A stretch of DNA of 32,119 nucleotides from positions 1 to 32,119 of the forward strand of contig CAINFA010000098.1 of the NCBI GenBank assembly GCA_903847955.1. The letters run 5' to 3'. A program made the position numbers and the translations under genes. Of this stretch, positions 1 to 7,095 are shown in pieces (within the stretch, counting starts at the first letter, position 1; the number at the start of each line of letters is the position of its first letter). The notes under the pieces were generated by a model. The model did no database searches and had not been told where the DNA came from. It saw only the letters and a list, made by a program, of their open reading frames with translations. Origin of the DNA: an uncultured Actinomycetes bacterium. Its GTDB lineage: Bacteria > Actinomycetota > Acidimicrobiia > Acidimicrobiales > RAAP-2.

Positions 1-146
1 GCCACCATGGAGCTTGGTGCGCTGCAGCGAGTGATGGTGGTGACGGGGGCCGCGTTGGCAGCCGGGGCAACCAAGAGCACGGCTCCTGCGGTGAAGCCCG
101 ATGCGGCGATGCGTGCAGCAGTGTTCAGCGGTGCCCTGTGCGACAT
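1..146 (-). CDS. N-terminus of a secreted protein (partial, runs off window start)
   Basis: Only the first 48 codons are visible. Reading leftward from ATG at 146-144 gives a protein starting MSHRAPLNTAARIAASGF, followed by a hydrophobic core (GAVLLVAPAANAA, about residues 21-33). This is a textbook Sec signal peptide: arginines in the n-region, a hydrophobic stretch, and an Ala-x-Ala cleavage site (ANA|A) near residue 32. A purine-rich ribosome binding site (AGGGGGGG on the minus strand, 151-158) sits 4 nt before the ATG. The mature part begins with PVTTITRC and is then cut, so no function can be assigned. It is divergent from the acyl-CoA-ligase-like gene, with 85 bp between the two starts. 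The reading frame is open to the edge. The main uncertainty is how long the gene is and what it does. Confidence 0.6.
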   Translation of the reverse strand, partial: MSHRAPLNTAARIAASGFTAGAVLLVAPAANAAPVTTITRCSAPSSMV

Positions 147-231
147 GGTTCCCCCCCTGGGACGCGTCTGCGCACCTTATTACAGTGGTGGAGGTGACGC
201 TGGGTCACGTGATCGGTCAGCGAGGAGCGCC

Positions 232-1686
232 GTGGACGTCGAACCCTTGGTGGAGCCACAGCCCTTCCACTACCTCGCCCACCAGGCGCAGCTCCGACCG
301 GGCAGCATCGCCATCTCGAGCGCCGAAGGTGACCTCACCTACGCCACCACCTACACCGCCGCCAAGGCGCTCGCCCAGCTGTTGCGCCTTCGCGGGGTCA
401 CCCCAGGGCAGGTGGTGGCCTGCTGGGTGGCCAACCACCTGCAGCTGCTCGCGGTGGAGGCCTGCTTCCACGAGGCGGCGATCTGGTGCAACCCGCCGTC
501 GGTGGAGGCGATGACCACCTCGGTCGAGGTCAACTGGCTGCTCTCGCACCGTCTCGTCGAGGGCTTCGATCCCGAGCGCACCATCGTCGTTGACGACGAG
601 GGGGTGGCTGCGTTGACCACCACCTCCTCCACCGATGCGCCGAGGACCTACCCCTCGATGGACGCCGTGTGCCGCTTGGCACTCTCGAGTGGCACCACTG
701 GCGCCCCGCTGGCGGTGCCGTCCAAGATCGACCGCATCTGGCACGTCAAGAGTCCGGTCACCGAGGCCTACCCCTACCTCTCCCTCATGCGGGGCTTCAC
801 CGGCTCCTCGGCCAAGGCCGCCCTCAATGCGGTCTGTGAGGGGCGGACCTTCATCTGCGCAGGCAGTCCCGAGGAGAACGTGGCCTTGGCCCAACGCAAC
901 CACGTCGCCACCCTGCACGGCTCACCCCTGCAGCTCGGCGCCTTCCTCGATGCCTTGGAAAACCAACCTGACACTGAGCTCTCCATCGTCGACGTGCAGT
1001 TCATTGGCAGCTACCTCCCCCAGCCGCTCCTCGATCGGCTCCGCGAGGTACTCGGCGCCTCGGTCACCGCCCTGTACGGCTCCACCGAGGTGGGCATCGT
1101 CACCATGCGACGCGACGTGGTGGACGACACCTTCAACGTCGGCACGCCGCTTGAGGGCATGGCCGTCGAGATCGTCGACCAACACCACGAGGTGCTCCCT
1201 GTTGGCCACGAGGGCACCATCCGGGTCCGTAGCGCCCGTCCCTCCCGGCCCTACTTCGGCAACGACGCAGCCTCGGCCCAGCACTACCACGACGACTGGT
1301 TCTACCCCGGTGACCTCGGGCGGCTGAACACCCGAGGCGAGCTCGAGCTGGTCGGTCGGGTCTCCGAGGTCATCAATGCTGGTGGCGTGAAGTTCAACCC
1401 CGACGTGCTCGACGCCACCGTGGTGGATGCCGAGGGCATCGACGACGGCGCCATCATCTCCTGGCTGGCCGAGGACGGCACCTCGAGCTACGCCGCCCTC
1501 GTGGTGTGTGAGCCAGACGTCGACCTCTCCCAGCTGGTGGCGCCGCTCGAGGCGGCCTCAGGGGGTGCCCAGCCCGCTGCCATCTTCCGGGTCCAGGGCA
1601 TCGAGCGAGGACCGACCGGCAAGGTCCGGCGCAGGTCCATGGCCGACGCCATCGCCGTCGCTCTCGGACGAGCGGGCGAGGCTTGA
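232..1686 (+). CDS. AMP-binding acyl-CoA synthetase/ligase-like protein (ANL superfamily)
   Basis: Predicted cytosolic ATP-dependent adenylating enzyme, most likely activating a carboxylic acid as acyl-AMP or acyl-CoA. The 484-residue product shows the ANL motifs in order: the phosphate loop LSSGTTGAP (about 151-158), YGSTE (282-286), the GDLGR and VGR segments before the hinge, and the C-terminal GPTGKVRR with the catalytic lysine at K464. The phosphate loop lacks the usual PK ending: after GTTG comes APLAVP. The protein is somewhat shorter than typical family members (500-550 aa). I chose GTG 232 because GAGGAG lies 4 nt upstream. The frame stays open further up to 7, but those residues are low quality and lie opposite the divergent signal-peptide gene. 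It ends 4 bp from the facing DUF1905 gene. Substrate unknown. Confidence 0.85.
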   Translation: MDVEPLVEPQPFHYLAHQAQLRPGSIAISSAEGDLTYATTYTAAKALAQLLRLRGVTPGQVVACWVANHLQLLAVEACFHEAAIWCNPPSVEAMTTSVEVNWLLSHRLVEGFDPERTIVVDDEGVAALTTTSSTDAPRTYPSMDAVCRLALSSGTTGAPLAVPSKIDRIWHVKSPVTEAYPYLSLMRGFTGSSAKAALNAVCEGRTFICAGSPEENVALAQRNHVATLHGSPLQLGAFLDALENQPDTELSIVDVQFIGSYLPQPLLDRLREVLGASVTALYGSTEVGIVTMRRDVVDDTFNVGTPLEGMAVEIVDQHHEVLPVGHEGTIRVRSARPSRPYFGNDAASAQHYHDDWFYPGDLGRLNTRGELELVGRVSEVINAGGVKFNPDVLDATVVDAEGIDDGAIISWLAEDGTSSYAALVVCEPDVDLSQLVAPLEAASGGAQPAAIFRVQGIERGPTGKVRRRSMADAIAVALGRAGEA

Positions 1687-1690
1687 GCGG

Positions 1691-1978
1691 TCAGGCATCG
1701 AGGTAGACCGAGAGCTCTACCGCATCACCCAACCCCACCTGCTCGGCCGCCCGCACCGCGGCCTTGATCGGCACGAGGTAGCGACCGTTTCGGGGGAAGA
1801 GGGACGTGGTCCAGGTGGTCGAGCCGAGCCGCACCTGGGCCGGGATCGCCCCCCAGCCGTAGGTGAGGACCCGGGCCACGGCGCTGACCGCGTCGCTCTG
1901 GGCGGCGCTGAGCTCAACGAAGTGGTGAGGGGATGGTCCCCGCCACTCGATGATGGTGCCAACCTCGGTGAGCTCCAC
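1691..1978 (-). CDS. DUF1905 domain protein
   Basis: Small protein (95 aa) that fits the DUF1905 family: the start region IIEWRGPSPHHFVEL, a central GWGAIPAQVRLGSTTW and a C-terminal SLFPRNGRYLVPIKAAVR are characteristic. The molecular role of the family is not established. The GTG at 1978-1976 is 5 nt after the TGA of the upstream SGNH hydrolase, so the two are probably translationally linked and it would be the last gene of a leftward operon (PPOX, VOC, SGNH, DUF1905). The frame is open further upstream to a GTG at 2035 inside the SGNH gene; that longer form would overlap by 52 bp and adds residues not typical of the family. No clear ribosome binding site precedes either start, consistent with coupling. 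Confidence 0.75.
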   Translation of the reverse strand: MELTEVGTIIEWRGPSPHHFVELSAAQSDAVSAVARVLTYGWGAIPAQVRLGSTTWTTSLFPRNGRYLVPIKAAVRAAEQVGLGDAVELSVYLDA

Positions 1979-1983
1979 CGTGT

Positions 1984-3132
1984 TCAGCCCAACCCGGCGA
2001 AGGGCCCACCAGGTCCAGCCAAGGCCTCGAGGCACCGTTCCGCCATCCGGGCATTGCCGGCGTCGTTGGGGTGCAGCCGATCGGGAAGGTCGGCGAAGTC
2101 CTCGACGTCGAACAGCTGGCGGCCGTCGAGGTAGTGCAGGTTGGCATCACCAGCGGCCTGGCGTCGGGTCACCACCTCGGCGATGCGGCTGCGCATGGAC
2201 CCCAAGGTGAGCACACCCAGCTGGAGGTCGTCGGGACGGGGAACAGGCTCGGCCATGCCCTCTGGGTCGTAGCGGAGGGGACCGGGGGTGTCCTCGCCGA
2301 CCGGGAGCCCGATGGGGGAGATCACCACCATCGGCGTGGTGGGCTGGCCTTCTCGGATGGTGTCGAGGAACCCGTCGAGGGCGGGGCCGAAGGTCCGCAG
2401 CGCCATGGTGTCGGCCGCGTAGAGGTTCGCCGCGACCTTCAAGCTGATGACCTCGGCCGGGTGGTCCCTGATCGTGCGGGCCACGAAGGGGTCGAGCATG
2501 CACTGTCCCCCGAAGCCGAGGTTGGTGCCGTCGAGCCCCAGCCGGCGCGCCACCTGAGCGGGCCAAGTGCGCGTCGGGCTCTGGGCAGCGACGCAGTGGC
2601 TGATGGAGCTGCCGTAGTGGGTCCAGCGTGGCCCACCTCGATCTGGCCGTTCCCAGCTGGCGCCCTCATCGATCTCGAGGGACAGGACCTCCACCGCGGT
2701 GCCCTGGGGGAGCCACAGCTCGATCGCCTTGCGCCCGGACTCCAAGGCATCGAAGGTGATCGTGGTCGCCGGGCCCTCGGTGAAGACCACCGCCCCTGGG
2801 GCGGGGCCCACCTCAATCAGGTGGCCGGTGGTGGTCGCAGCGCTGTGCACGACCTGCCCGTCGACCACCAGGTCGAAGGCGGCCGTGGTGCGCTCCTTCG
2901 GGAGCTGGTGCAGGTGGGTGAGCTGCACGGTGAGGCGGATCGAGGTGGTGGTGGTGGACGCACAGAGCCGAACCCCCGCAGGGAGCTGCTGCACCACGTC
3001 CATGGTCAGATCCGGCAGCTGGGCCCGGGCCCAGGCGGGGAGGCGACGAGCTGCCGCGCCACCTGGGGTGGCCACGACCTCGAGGGCACCCCTCCCCTCG
3101 AGGGGGCCGCCGAGGAGCTCGACCTCAACCAT
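1984..3132 (-). CDS. SGNH/GDSL-type hydrolase (esterase-like)
   Basis: Predicted serine hydrolase of the SGNH fold, probably an esterase or deacylase on a small or carbohydrate ester. The N-terminal ~170 residues are beta-rich and look like an accessory domain. The catalytic domain then starts with HYGSSIS (block I, nucleophile serine), followed by NLGFGGQ (block II glycine), VAANLY (block III asparagine) and DRLHPND (block V Asp-x-x-His) near the C-terminus. All four landmark blocks are visible. There is no signal peptide, so it is probably intracellular. ATG 3132 is chosen; a GTG directly before it (3135) is equally possible. It is third in a leftward operon, 15 bp after the VOC gene and 5 bp before the DUF1905 gene. 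Substrate unknown. Confidence 0.8.
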   Translation of the reverse strand: MVEVELLGGPLEGRGALEVVATPGGAAARRLPAWARAQLPDLTMDVVQQLPAGVRLCASTTTTSIRLTVQLTHLHQLPKERTTAAFDLVVDGQVVHSAATTTGHLIEVGPAPGAVVFTEGPATTITFDALESGRKAIELWLPQGTAVEVLSLEIDEGASWERPDRGGPRWTHYGSSISHCVAAQSPTRTWPAQVARRLGLDGTNLGFGGQCMLDPFVARTIRDHPAEVISLKVAANLYAADTMALRTFGPALDGFLDTIREGQPTTPMVVISPIGLPVGEDTPGPLRYDPEGMAEPVPRPDDLQLGVLTLGSMRSRIAEVVTRRQAAGDANLHYLDGRQLFDVEDFADLPDRLHPNDAGNARMAERCLEALAGPGGPFAGLG

Positions 3133-3147
3133 CACCGCACCCCTCGG

Positions 3148-3570
3148 TCATGCGCTGGCACCTCGTGCTGGGCCCAGGAGATCCCAGCGGTTCCCGACGC
3201 AGTCCTCGAAGACCGCCACGGTGCCGTAGGGCTCGTCACGCGGCTCCTCGCAGAAGTGCACGCCGGCGGACTCCATGTGCGCGTAGCTGCTGGCGAAGTC
3301 CTCTACCTCGTAGAACAAGCCCACCCGGTCGCCCGCCTGGCGTCCGAGCGCCGCTCGCTGGGCGTCTGAGGTGGGGAGGGCGAGGACCAGTGCCGTGCCG
3401 CCTCGGGCCGGCGCCACCACCACCCAGCGCTTGGGGGCGCCCGCCGAGGACGGGAGCTCGAGGTCCTCGACCAGCACGAAGCCCATCGCAGCGGTGAAGA
3501 AGGTGATGGCGACATCGAGGTCCTCCACCAGCAAGGTCACCTTGGCGATCGCCCCAGAGGGTGCCGTCAC
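3148..3570 (-). CDS. VOC/glyoxalase-fold protein
   Basis: Protein of about 140 aa with a glyoxalase/bleomycin-resistance (VOC) fold. It begins with a beta strand and helix, AKVTLLVEDLDVAITFFTAAMGF, followed by a short strand-rich middle and a second half carrying HFCEEPRDEPYGTVAVFEDCVGNRWDLL, the typical end of a single VOC domain pair. VOC members are metal enzymes or small-molecule binding proteins, and nothing here fixes the substrate. The start is uncertain. GTG 3570 removes residues that would overlap the upstream PPOX gene and places the fold immediately at the N-terminus, but the frame is open to 3633. It lies between the PPOX and SGNH genes in the same leftward operon. Confidence 0.75.
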   Translation of the reverse strand: MTAPSGAIAKVTLLVEDLDVAITFFTAAMGFVLVEDLELPSSAGAPKRWVVVAPARGGTALVLALPTSDAQRAALGRQAGDRVGLFYEVEDFASSYAHMESAGVHFCEEPRDEPYGTVAVFEDCVGNRWDLLGPARGASA

Positions 3571-3590
3571 CCGAGGAGGCTCGGTCGCGC

Positions 3591-4046
3591 TCAGAGCGAG
3601 CCCGCCATGCGCTCGGTGAAGTCGAAGCTCCACAGCGACACCGGGGTGATCCGCACCACCACCTCATCGTGGGCCCGGGCCAACAGCCGCTTGGACAGCG
3701 GCACGTCGGTGGAACCCAGGTAGCGGGTCAGCAGCCGCTCGAGCAAGGCTCCGCCGCCCTCGCTCTCGACCTCGGCGATGCCCCGGCCCCGCACGCCTCG
3801 GTAGGGCGGGTGGTCCGCCACCACCTCGAAGCTGCAGCGTGGCTCGGCACTCAGGCACGAGACCACCATGGCGTCGGGCCTGGTGGACAGCAAGAGCTCT
3901 CCGCCCTCCAGCACGAACCACAGCGACAGCCCGAGTGGCCAGCCTGAGGGGGTGACCACCGACAACCGCAATGGGATCGCGGTGTGATCGAGGTAGCGCT
4001 CGACCTCGGTAGCGCTCCAGGGTCCCGTCGAAAGCACGTCGTCCAT
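3591..4046 (-). CDS. PPOX-type flavin/F420-binding oxidoreductase family protein
   Basis: 151-residue protein resembling the pyridoxamine 5'-phosphate oxidase-like split-barrel family. The strand pattern PLRLSVVTPSGWPLGLSLWFVLEGGELLLSTRP followed by PRCSFEVVADHPPYRGVRGRGIAEV is typical of actinobacterial FMN- or F420-dependent members that reduce or sense small molecules. It heads a leftward operon with VOC, SGNH and DUF1905 genes. Its ATG at 4046 is preceded at exactly 6 nt by TAGCCT (minus strand, 4058-4053), so the mRNA probably starts at the ATG itself (leaderless). No Shine-Dalgarno sequence is present, in line with that. Cofactor and substrate cannot be read from the sequence. Confidence 0.78.
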   Translation of the reverse strand: MDDVLSTGPWSATEVERYLDHTAIPLRLSVVTPSGWPLGLSLWFVLEGGELLLSTRPDAMVVSCLSAEPRCSFEVVADHPPYRGVRGRGIAEVESEGGGALLERLLTRYLGSTDVPLSKRLLARAHDEVVVRITPVSLWSFDFTERMAGSL

Positions 4047-4052
4047 GCTCTG

Positions 4053-4058
4053 AGGCTA
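4053..4058 (-). promoter_or_regulatory. -10 element of leaderless PPOX operon promoter
   Basis: TAGCCT on the minus strand, 6 nt before ATG 4046. It has the same hexamer class and spacing as the starts at 5508, 13496, 17484, 17545 and 19811. Confidence 0.6.
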
Positions 4059-4184
4059 CGTCGCTTGGACCCACCCACCAAGCAGGCGCGCTGCTCTCAT
4101 CCTGCTCCCTCTCGGCAACGGATTTACAACTTGGGCTTGGAAGACTGGTCCCGCAGAGGTGGAGGCTGAGGGAGTCGAGGCACC

Positions 4185-4544
4185 ATGAACACCCCGGTGA
4201 AGCCGTGGAAGGGAGCGCTGGCCATTCGGCTCCGTGACGCGCCCCCGAACCCAACCTTCGCGGTGACCTGCCTCGATGACTGCACCGAGGGCGAAGGAGC
4301 AGCCACGTGCTGCATCAAGGCGGTGGAGACTTGCCTCGTGCGCGATGACGGCTCGAGGATCGCCGACGTGGCCATCGTGGGATGGCTCGACGACACGGTG
4401 GACCCACCCCTTGAGGCCCTCTACGACGGCTACTCCACCCAGGTCCACGAGTACGACGCCGACCTCGGGTGCTGGCGCCGTGACGGCGACGTCACCCCGG
4501 GCCAGCCCCTGTGGGACCTCAAACGGGGACGCTCCGCTCGCTGA
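4185..4544 (+). CDS. Hypothetical small protein with clustered cysteines
   Basis: 119-residue protein that I do not recognise. It reads like a real gene: third positions are G/C rich, composition is balanced, and GAGG lies 6 nt before ATG 4185, with more purine-rich sequence just upstream. A cluster of five cysteines falls in about 30 residues ([25 protein letters not shown]), followed by an acidic stretch ([32 protein letters not shown]). No signal peptide or membrane segment is visible. The short lower-GC stretch at 4120-4135 may hold its promoter. The last 26 bp overlap the end of the facing luciferase-like gene. A metal-binding or disulfide-containing role is possible but unproven. Confidence 0.55.
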   Translation: MNTPVKPWKGALAIRLRDAPPNPTFAVTCLDDCTEGEGAATCCIKAVETCLVRDDGSRIADVAIVGWLDDTVDPPLEALYDGYSTQVHEYDADLGCWRRDGDVTPGQPLWDLKRGRSAR

Positions 4545-5508
4545 AGCGCTCGAGCTGGGCGACCAGTTCGAGGGACGCCAACCGGTCACTCGGCGCGTAG
4601 CACCGCGTCGACACCAAGAGCTCATCGGCCGAGGTTCGCTCGAGGAGCTGCTCAATTCCTTGCGCCACGAGCGTCTGGTCACCGATGAGTTGGGTAGCCG
4701 CCATGGCTGCCACCTGGGAGGCCTCCGCCTCGGACCACGCTCGAGCCGCCACCACCTCGGGGGCTTCGAGCTGGGTTGGGCGACCCTGGCGCAGCGAGAG
4801 CATGGCGGCATGGGAGGGTCGGGCGAGGAACTGCGCCTCCTCGGTGCTCTGGGCGCACAGCACCGAGACCGCCACCATCACCTTGGGCGCCTCGAGGAGT
4901 GCGGAGGGGGTGAACCTCGAGCGGTAGGCCTCAAGGGCGGCATCGAGGAGCTCGGGCGCGAAGTGGTAGGCGAAGCTGAAGGGGAGCCCGAGGTGCCCCG
5001 CCAGCTGGGCGGAGTAGGTGGAGGAGCCGAGCAACCACAGCTCTGGCAAGAGCCCCCTGGCGGGGGTAGCCAGCACCTGGGAGGTGCCGGTGAAGTACGA
5101 GGCCAACTCCACCACCTGCTCAGGGAAGGAATCGGCGTCGTAGCGGCCGAGGGCTCGTGCCGTGGCGGCATCGGTACCAGGCGCCCGACCAAGCCCGAGG
5201 TCTACTCGACCAGGATGCAGTGCCTCCAAGGTGCCGAACTGCTCGGCGATCACGAGCGGTGCATGGTTGGGCAGCATGACCCCTCCCGCGCCGATGCGGA
5301 TGCTCGTGGTGCTGGCGCCAATCTGGGCCAACACCACTGCCGGTGCCGAGCTCGCCACCCCGGCCATGCCGTGGTGCTCGGCCACCCAGTAGCGGTGGTA
5401 GCCGAGCGCCTCGGCTCGCTGGGCGTAGGCGGTGGCATCGGCCAGCGCTTGGCTCGGGCTGGTGCCGGAGGGGACCGTGACGAGGTCGAGGACCGAGAAC
5501 CGTGCCAT
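4519..5508 (-). CDS. LLM-class (luciferase-like) flavin-dependent oxidoreductase
   Basis: 329-residue bacterial-luciferase-like monooxygenase. The N-terminal half has [24 protein letters not shown] and then [44 protein letters not shown], the signature of the MsnO8-like 'group 1' luciferase family. Members use reduced FMN (or F420 in related groups) and oxygen, and the substrate is not predictable. A TIM barrel of this length is complete. The ATG at 5508 is preceded by TAGGTT exactly 6 nt upstream (minus strand, 5520-5515), indicating a leaderless transcript. It appears monocistronic; the next leftward gene, the facing PPOX operon, starts nearly 500 bp away beyond the small rightward gene. 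The 3' end overlaps the small rightward gene by 26 bp. Confidence 0.85.
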   Translation of the reverse strand: MARFSVLDLVTVPSGTSPSQALADATAYAQRAEALGYHRYWVAEHHGMAGVASSAPAVVLAQIGASTTSIRIGAGGVMLPNHAPLVIAEQFGTLEALHPGRVDLGLGRAPGTDAATARALGRYDADSFPEQVVELASYFTGTSQVLATPARGLLPELWLLGSSTYSAQLAGHLGLPFSFAYHFAPELLDAALEAYRSRFTPSALLEAPKVMVAVSVLCAQSTEEAQFLARPSHAAMLSLRQGRPTQLEAPEVVAARAWSEAEASQVAAMAATQLIGDQTLVAQGIEQLLERTSADELLVSTRCYAPSDRLASLELVAQLERFSERSVPV

Positions 5509-5514
5509 GGCTCC

Positions 5515-5520
5515 AACCTA
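5515..5520 (-). promoter_or_regulatory. -10 element of leaderless LLM oxidoreductase promoter
   Basis: TAGGTT on the minus strand with a 6-nt spacer to ATG 5508 and no Shine-Dalgarno sequence. Confidence 0.65.
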
Positions 5521-5562
5521 AGGGTGGGACCCCTCCGTCCCACCCGCTCTCGACGAGGGTGT

Positions 5563-6069
5563 TCAGATGGTGGGGATGGCCACCGGCTCGACGCCGTGCC
5601 CCGCCGGCAGCACGTAGGGGCGGTCGATGACCTCGTCGAGGGCGAAGATGGTGACCGTCGAACGCACCTCCTCCATCTCCTCGAGGCGCTCCAAGATGAC
5701 GTGCCGGAGGGTCTGGATGTCGTCGGTGCGGACCTGGACGATGAGGTCGAACTCGCCGGTCACCACCGCGCAGTACTCCACCTCGGGGATCTCGGCCAGC
5801 TTCTCGGTGAGCTCCCGCCAGCGGTGCTGCTGACCGGAGATCAAGATGAACGCCGCCAAGCCATTGCCCGCAGCGGCGGCGTTGACCCGGGCGGTGAACC
5901 CTTGGAGCACCCCAGAGGTCCGCAGCCGCTCCATGCGGGCGTAGCAGGTCGCTCTCGAGATCCCGACCTTGTCGGCCAAGGAAGCCATGGGAATCCTGCC
6001 GTCCTCCCGGAGATGCGCGAGGATGGACCAGTCGACGTCGTCGAGCTTGGCTGAGGCGGTGGTGTCCAT
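5563..6069 (-). CDS. Lrp/AsnC-family transcriptional regulator
   Basis: 168-residue regulator with the two standard Lrp/AsnC parts. The N-terminal helix-turn-helix is LDDVDWSILAHLREDGRIPMASLADKVGISRATCYARMERLRTSGVL, and a C-terminal RAM/ligand-binding domain follows with FILISG, EVEYCAVVTGEFDLIVQVRTDDI and STVTIFALDEVIDRP. Such proteins bind DNA as octamers or dimers and respond to amino acids. It is divergent from the tyrosine/homogentisate catabolic operon, so control of that operon by an aromatic amino acid or its keto acid is a reasonable inference. ATG 6069 is chosen because GGGAAGG lies just upstream; the frame stays open for another 20 codons. A 12-13 bp inverted repeat in the divergent intergenic region (6132-6171) is a candidate operator. 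Confidence 0.9.
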   Translation of the reverse strand: MDTTASAKLDDVDWSILAHLREDGRIPMASLADKVGISRATCYARMERLRTSGVLQGFTARVNAAAAGNGLAAFILISGQQHRWRELTEKLAEIPEVEYCAVVTGEFDLIVQVRTDDIQTLRHVILERLEEMEEVRSTVTIFALDEVIDRPYVLPAGHGVEPVAIPTI

Positions 6070-6131
6070 GGTGACCTTCCCGGCAGAACCTCTCGCTCGA
6101 AGGACTTCGAGCGATGGTGTTCTACACACTC

Positions 6132-6171
6132 TGCTCGTAGATTAGCCTGTTCTCCGGCAATCTGTCGAGCA
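6132..6171. promoter_or_regulatory. Candidate Lrp/AsnC operator: interrupted inverted repeat
   Basis: TGCTCGTAGATT at 6132-6143 is matched by AATCTGTCGAGCA at 6159-6171. The arms are reverse complements apart from one extra base and share AATCT and CGAGCA. The 15-bp centre contains TAGCCT (6143-6148), a possible -10 for the rightward operon. A shorter symmetric element, GTGT-TCT-ACAC, lies beside it at 6117-6127. Confidence 0.5.
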
Positions 6172-6243
6172 ACTTCACCTTCTCCTGCACTCCGTGCGTA
6201 GAAGCGGCACACTGCGTGAGCGGCAACGCCGATGGGGGGATCG

Positions 6244-7095
6244 ATGACGAGCACGATGGAGCAGCAGCGCCAACGAGCAGAGGGCGACTTCGAGCGCTTC
6301 ACCGCGCGGGTCAATGCCTTGGTGGAGCGCCACCCGGTGGTGACCGACAACCGCTACTGCACCTGGTTTGCCCAAGGCCAGGCGAGTGCGGCCCAGGTCA
6401 AGGACCTGCTGGTCCAATTCTCGGTGTTCTCGAACCTGTTCATCGTGGCCCAGCTGCTCAAGACCATCAACGCTCCGAGCCTGGCCCAGTCCCGACAGAG
6501 CTGCGAGATCTTGGTGAACGAGCTGGGCGTCATCTTCAACGGCACTCGAGCTTCTGGTATAGACCACGATGCGGCCGGCGACCCCGCGCTCGTCGCCACC
6601 GAGGGGACCGTCGATGGCGGGACCTACCGCTTCGGCGCCCGTCACTTCGAGTGGCTGCTGCGGGTGGGCGAGTCGGTCGGGCTCGGGTTCGACGACCTGG
6701 GCAAGCGCCGGCACGGGACCGAGGCCACGTTGTTCTTCTGCGACGAGCTGGCCCGAATCTACGGCAGCGACGATCCCGACCTAGCCGAGGGTGCCAGCTA
6801 CGCGGTTGAGCACTGGGCCGCAGCCGGATTCTGGAAGCAGCTGATCGCTGGCCTCGAGGCCTACAAGGCGCAACAGTGCCCGAGTCTGCGGCTGAGCTTC
6901 TTCACCTGGCACGACCGGGTCGAGGCCAACCACGCCGCCCACACCGATGACGAGCTGGCGGAGGCCTTCGTGCGACCCGGCTTCGACGAGGAGCGCTTCT
7001 GCCTCGGCGCCACCGAGATGCTGCACGCAGTCGAGGTCTTCTGGAATGGCCTCGACACCAACCGAGTGACCCTTGGAGGAGCACACCATGGCTGA
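6244..7095 (+). CDS. Heme-oxygenase-fold diiron-type (HDO/TenA-like) protein
   Basis: 283-residue mostly helical protein that resembles 'iron-containing redox enzyme' members of the TenA/PqqC/CADD superfamily. Candidate metal ligands are present in the expected arrangement: a glutamate in CEILVNELG, a histidine seven residues or so before a helix in GARHFEWLL, and the C-terminal cluster WHDRVEANHAAHTDDE. These match the heme-oxygenase-like diiron oxidase pattern of glutamates and histidines. It is the first gene of the hppD-hmgA-aminotransferase operon, and its TGA overlaps the hppD start by 8 bp, so expression is tightly coupled. ATG 6244 has GGGGGGA just upstream; ATG 6232 is an alternative. 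Its chemistry in tyrosine degradation is unknown to me. Confidence 0.75.
   Translation: MTSTMEQQRQRAEGDFERFTARVNALVERHPVVTDNRYCTWFAQGQASAAQVKDLLVQFSVFSNLFIVAQLLKTINAPSLAQSRQSCEILVNELGVIFNGTRASGIDHDAAGDPALVATEGTVDGGTYRFGARHFEWLLRVGESVGLGFDDLGKRRHGTEATLFFCDELARIYGSDDPDLAEGASYAVEHWAAAGFWKQLIAGLEAYKAQQCPSLRLSFFTWHDRVEANHAAHTDDELAEAFVRPGFDEERFCLGATEMLHAVEVFWNGLDTNRVTLGGAHHG

Noticed and set aside
2071-3369. 432-codon open frame on the plus strand
   Set aside because: Opposite strand of the SGNH hydrolase, whose catalytic blocks are clear; this frame has no recognisable motif.
4276-6054. 592-codon open frame on the plus strand
   Set aside because: It spans the opposite strand of the luciferase-like and AsnC genes and has shadow-type composition (Arg/Gly/His-rich).
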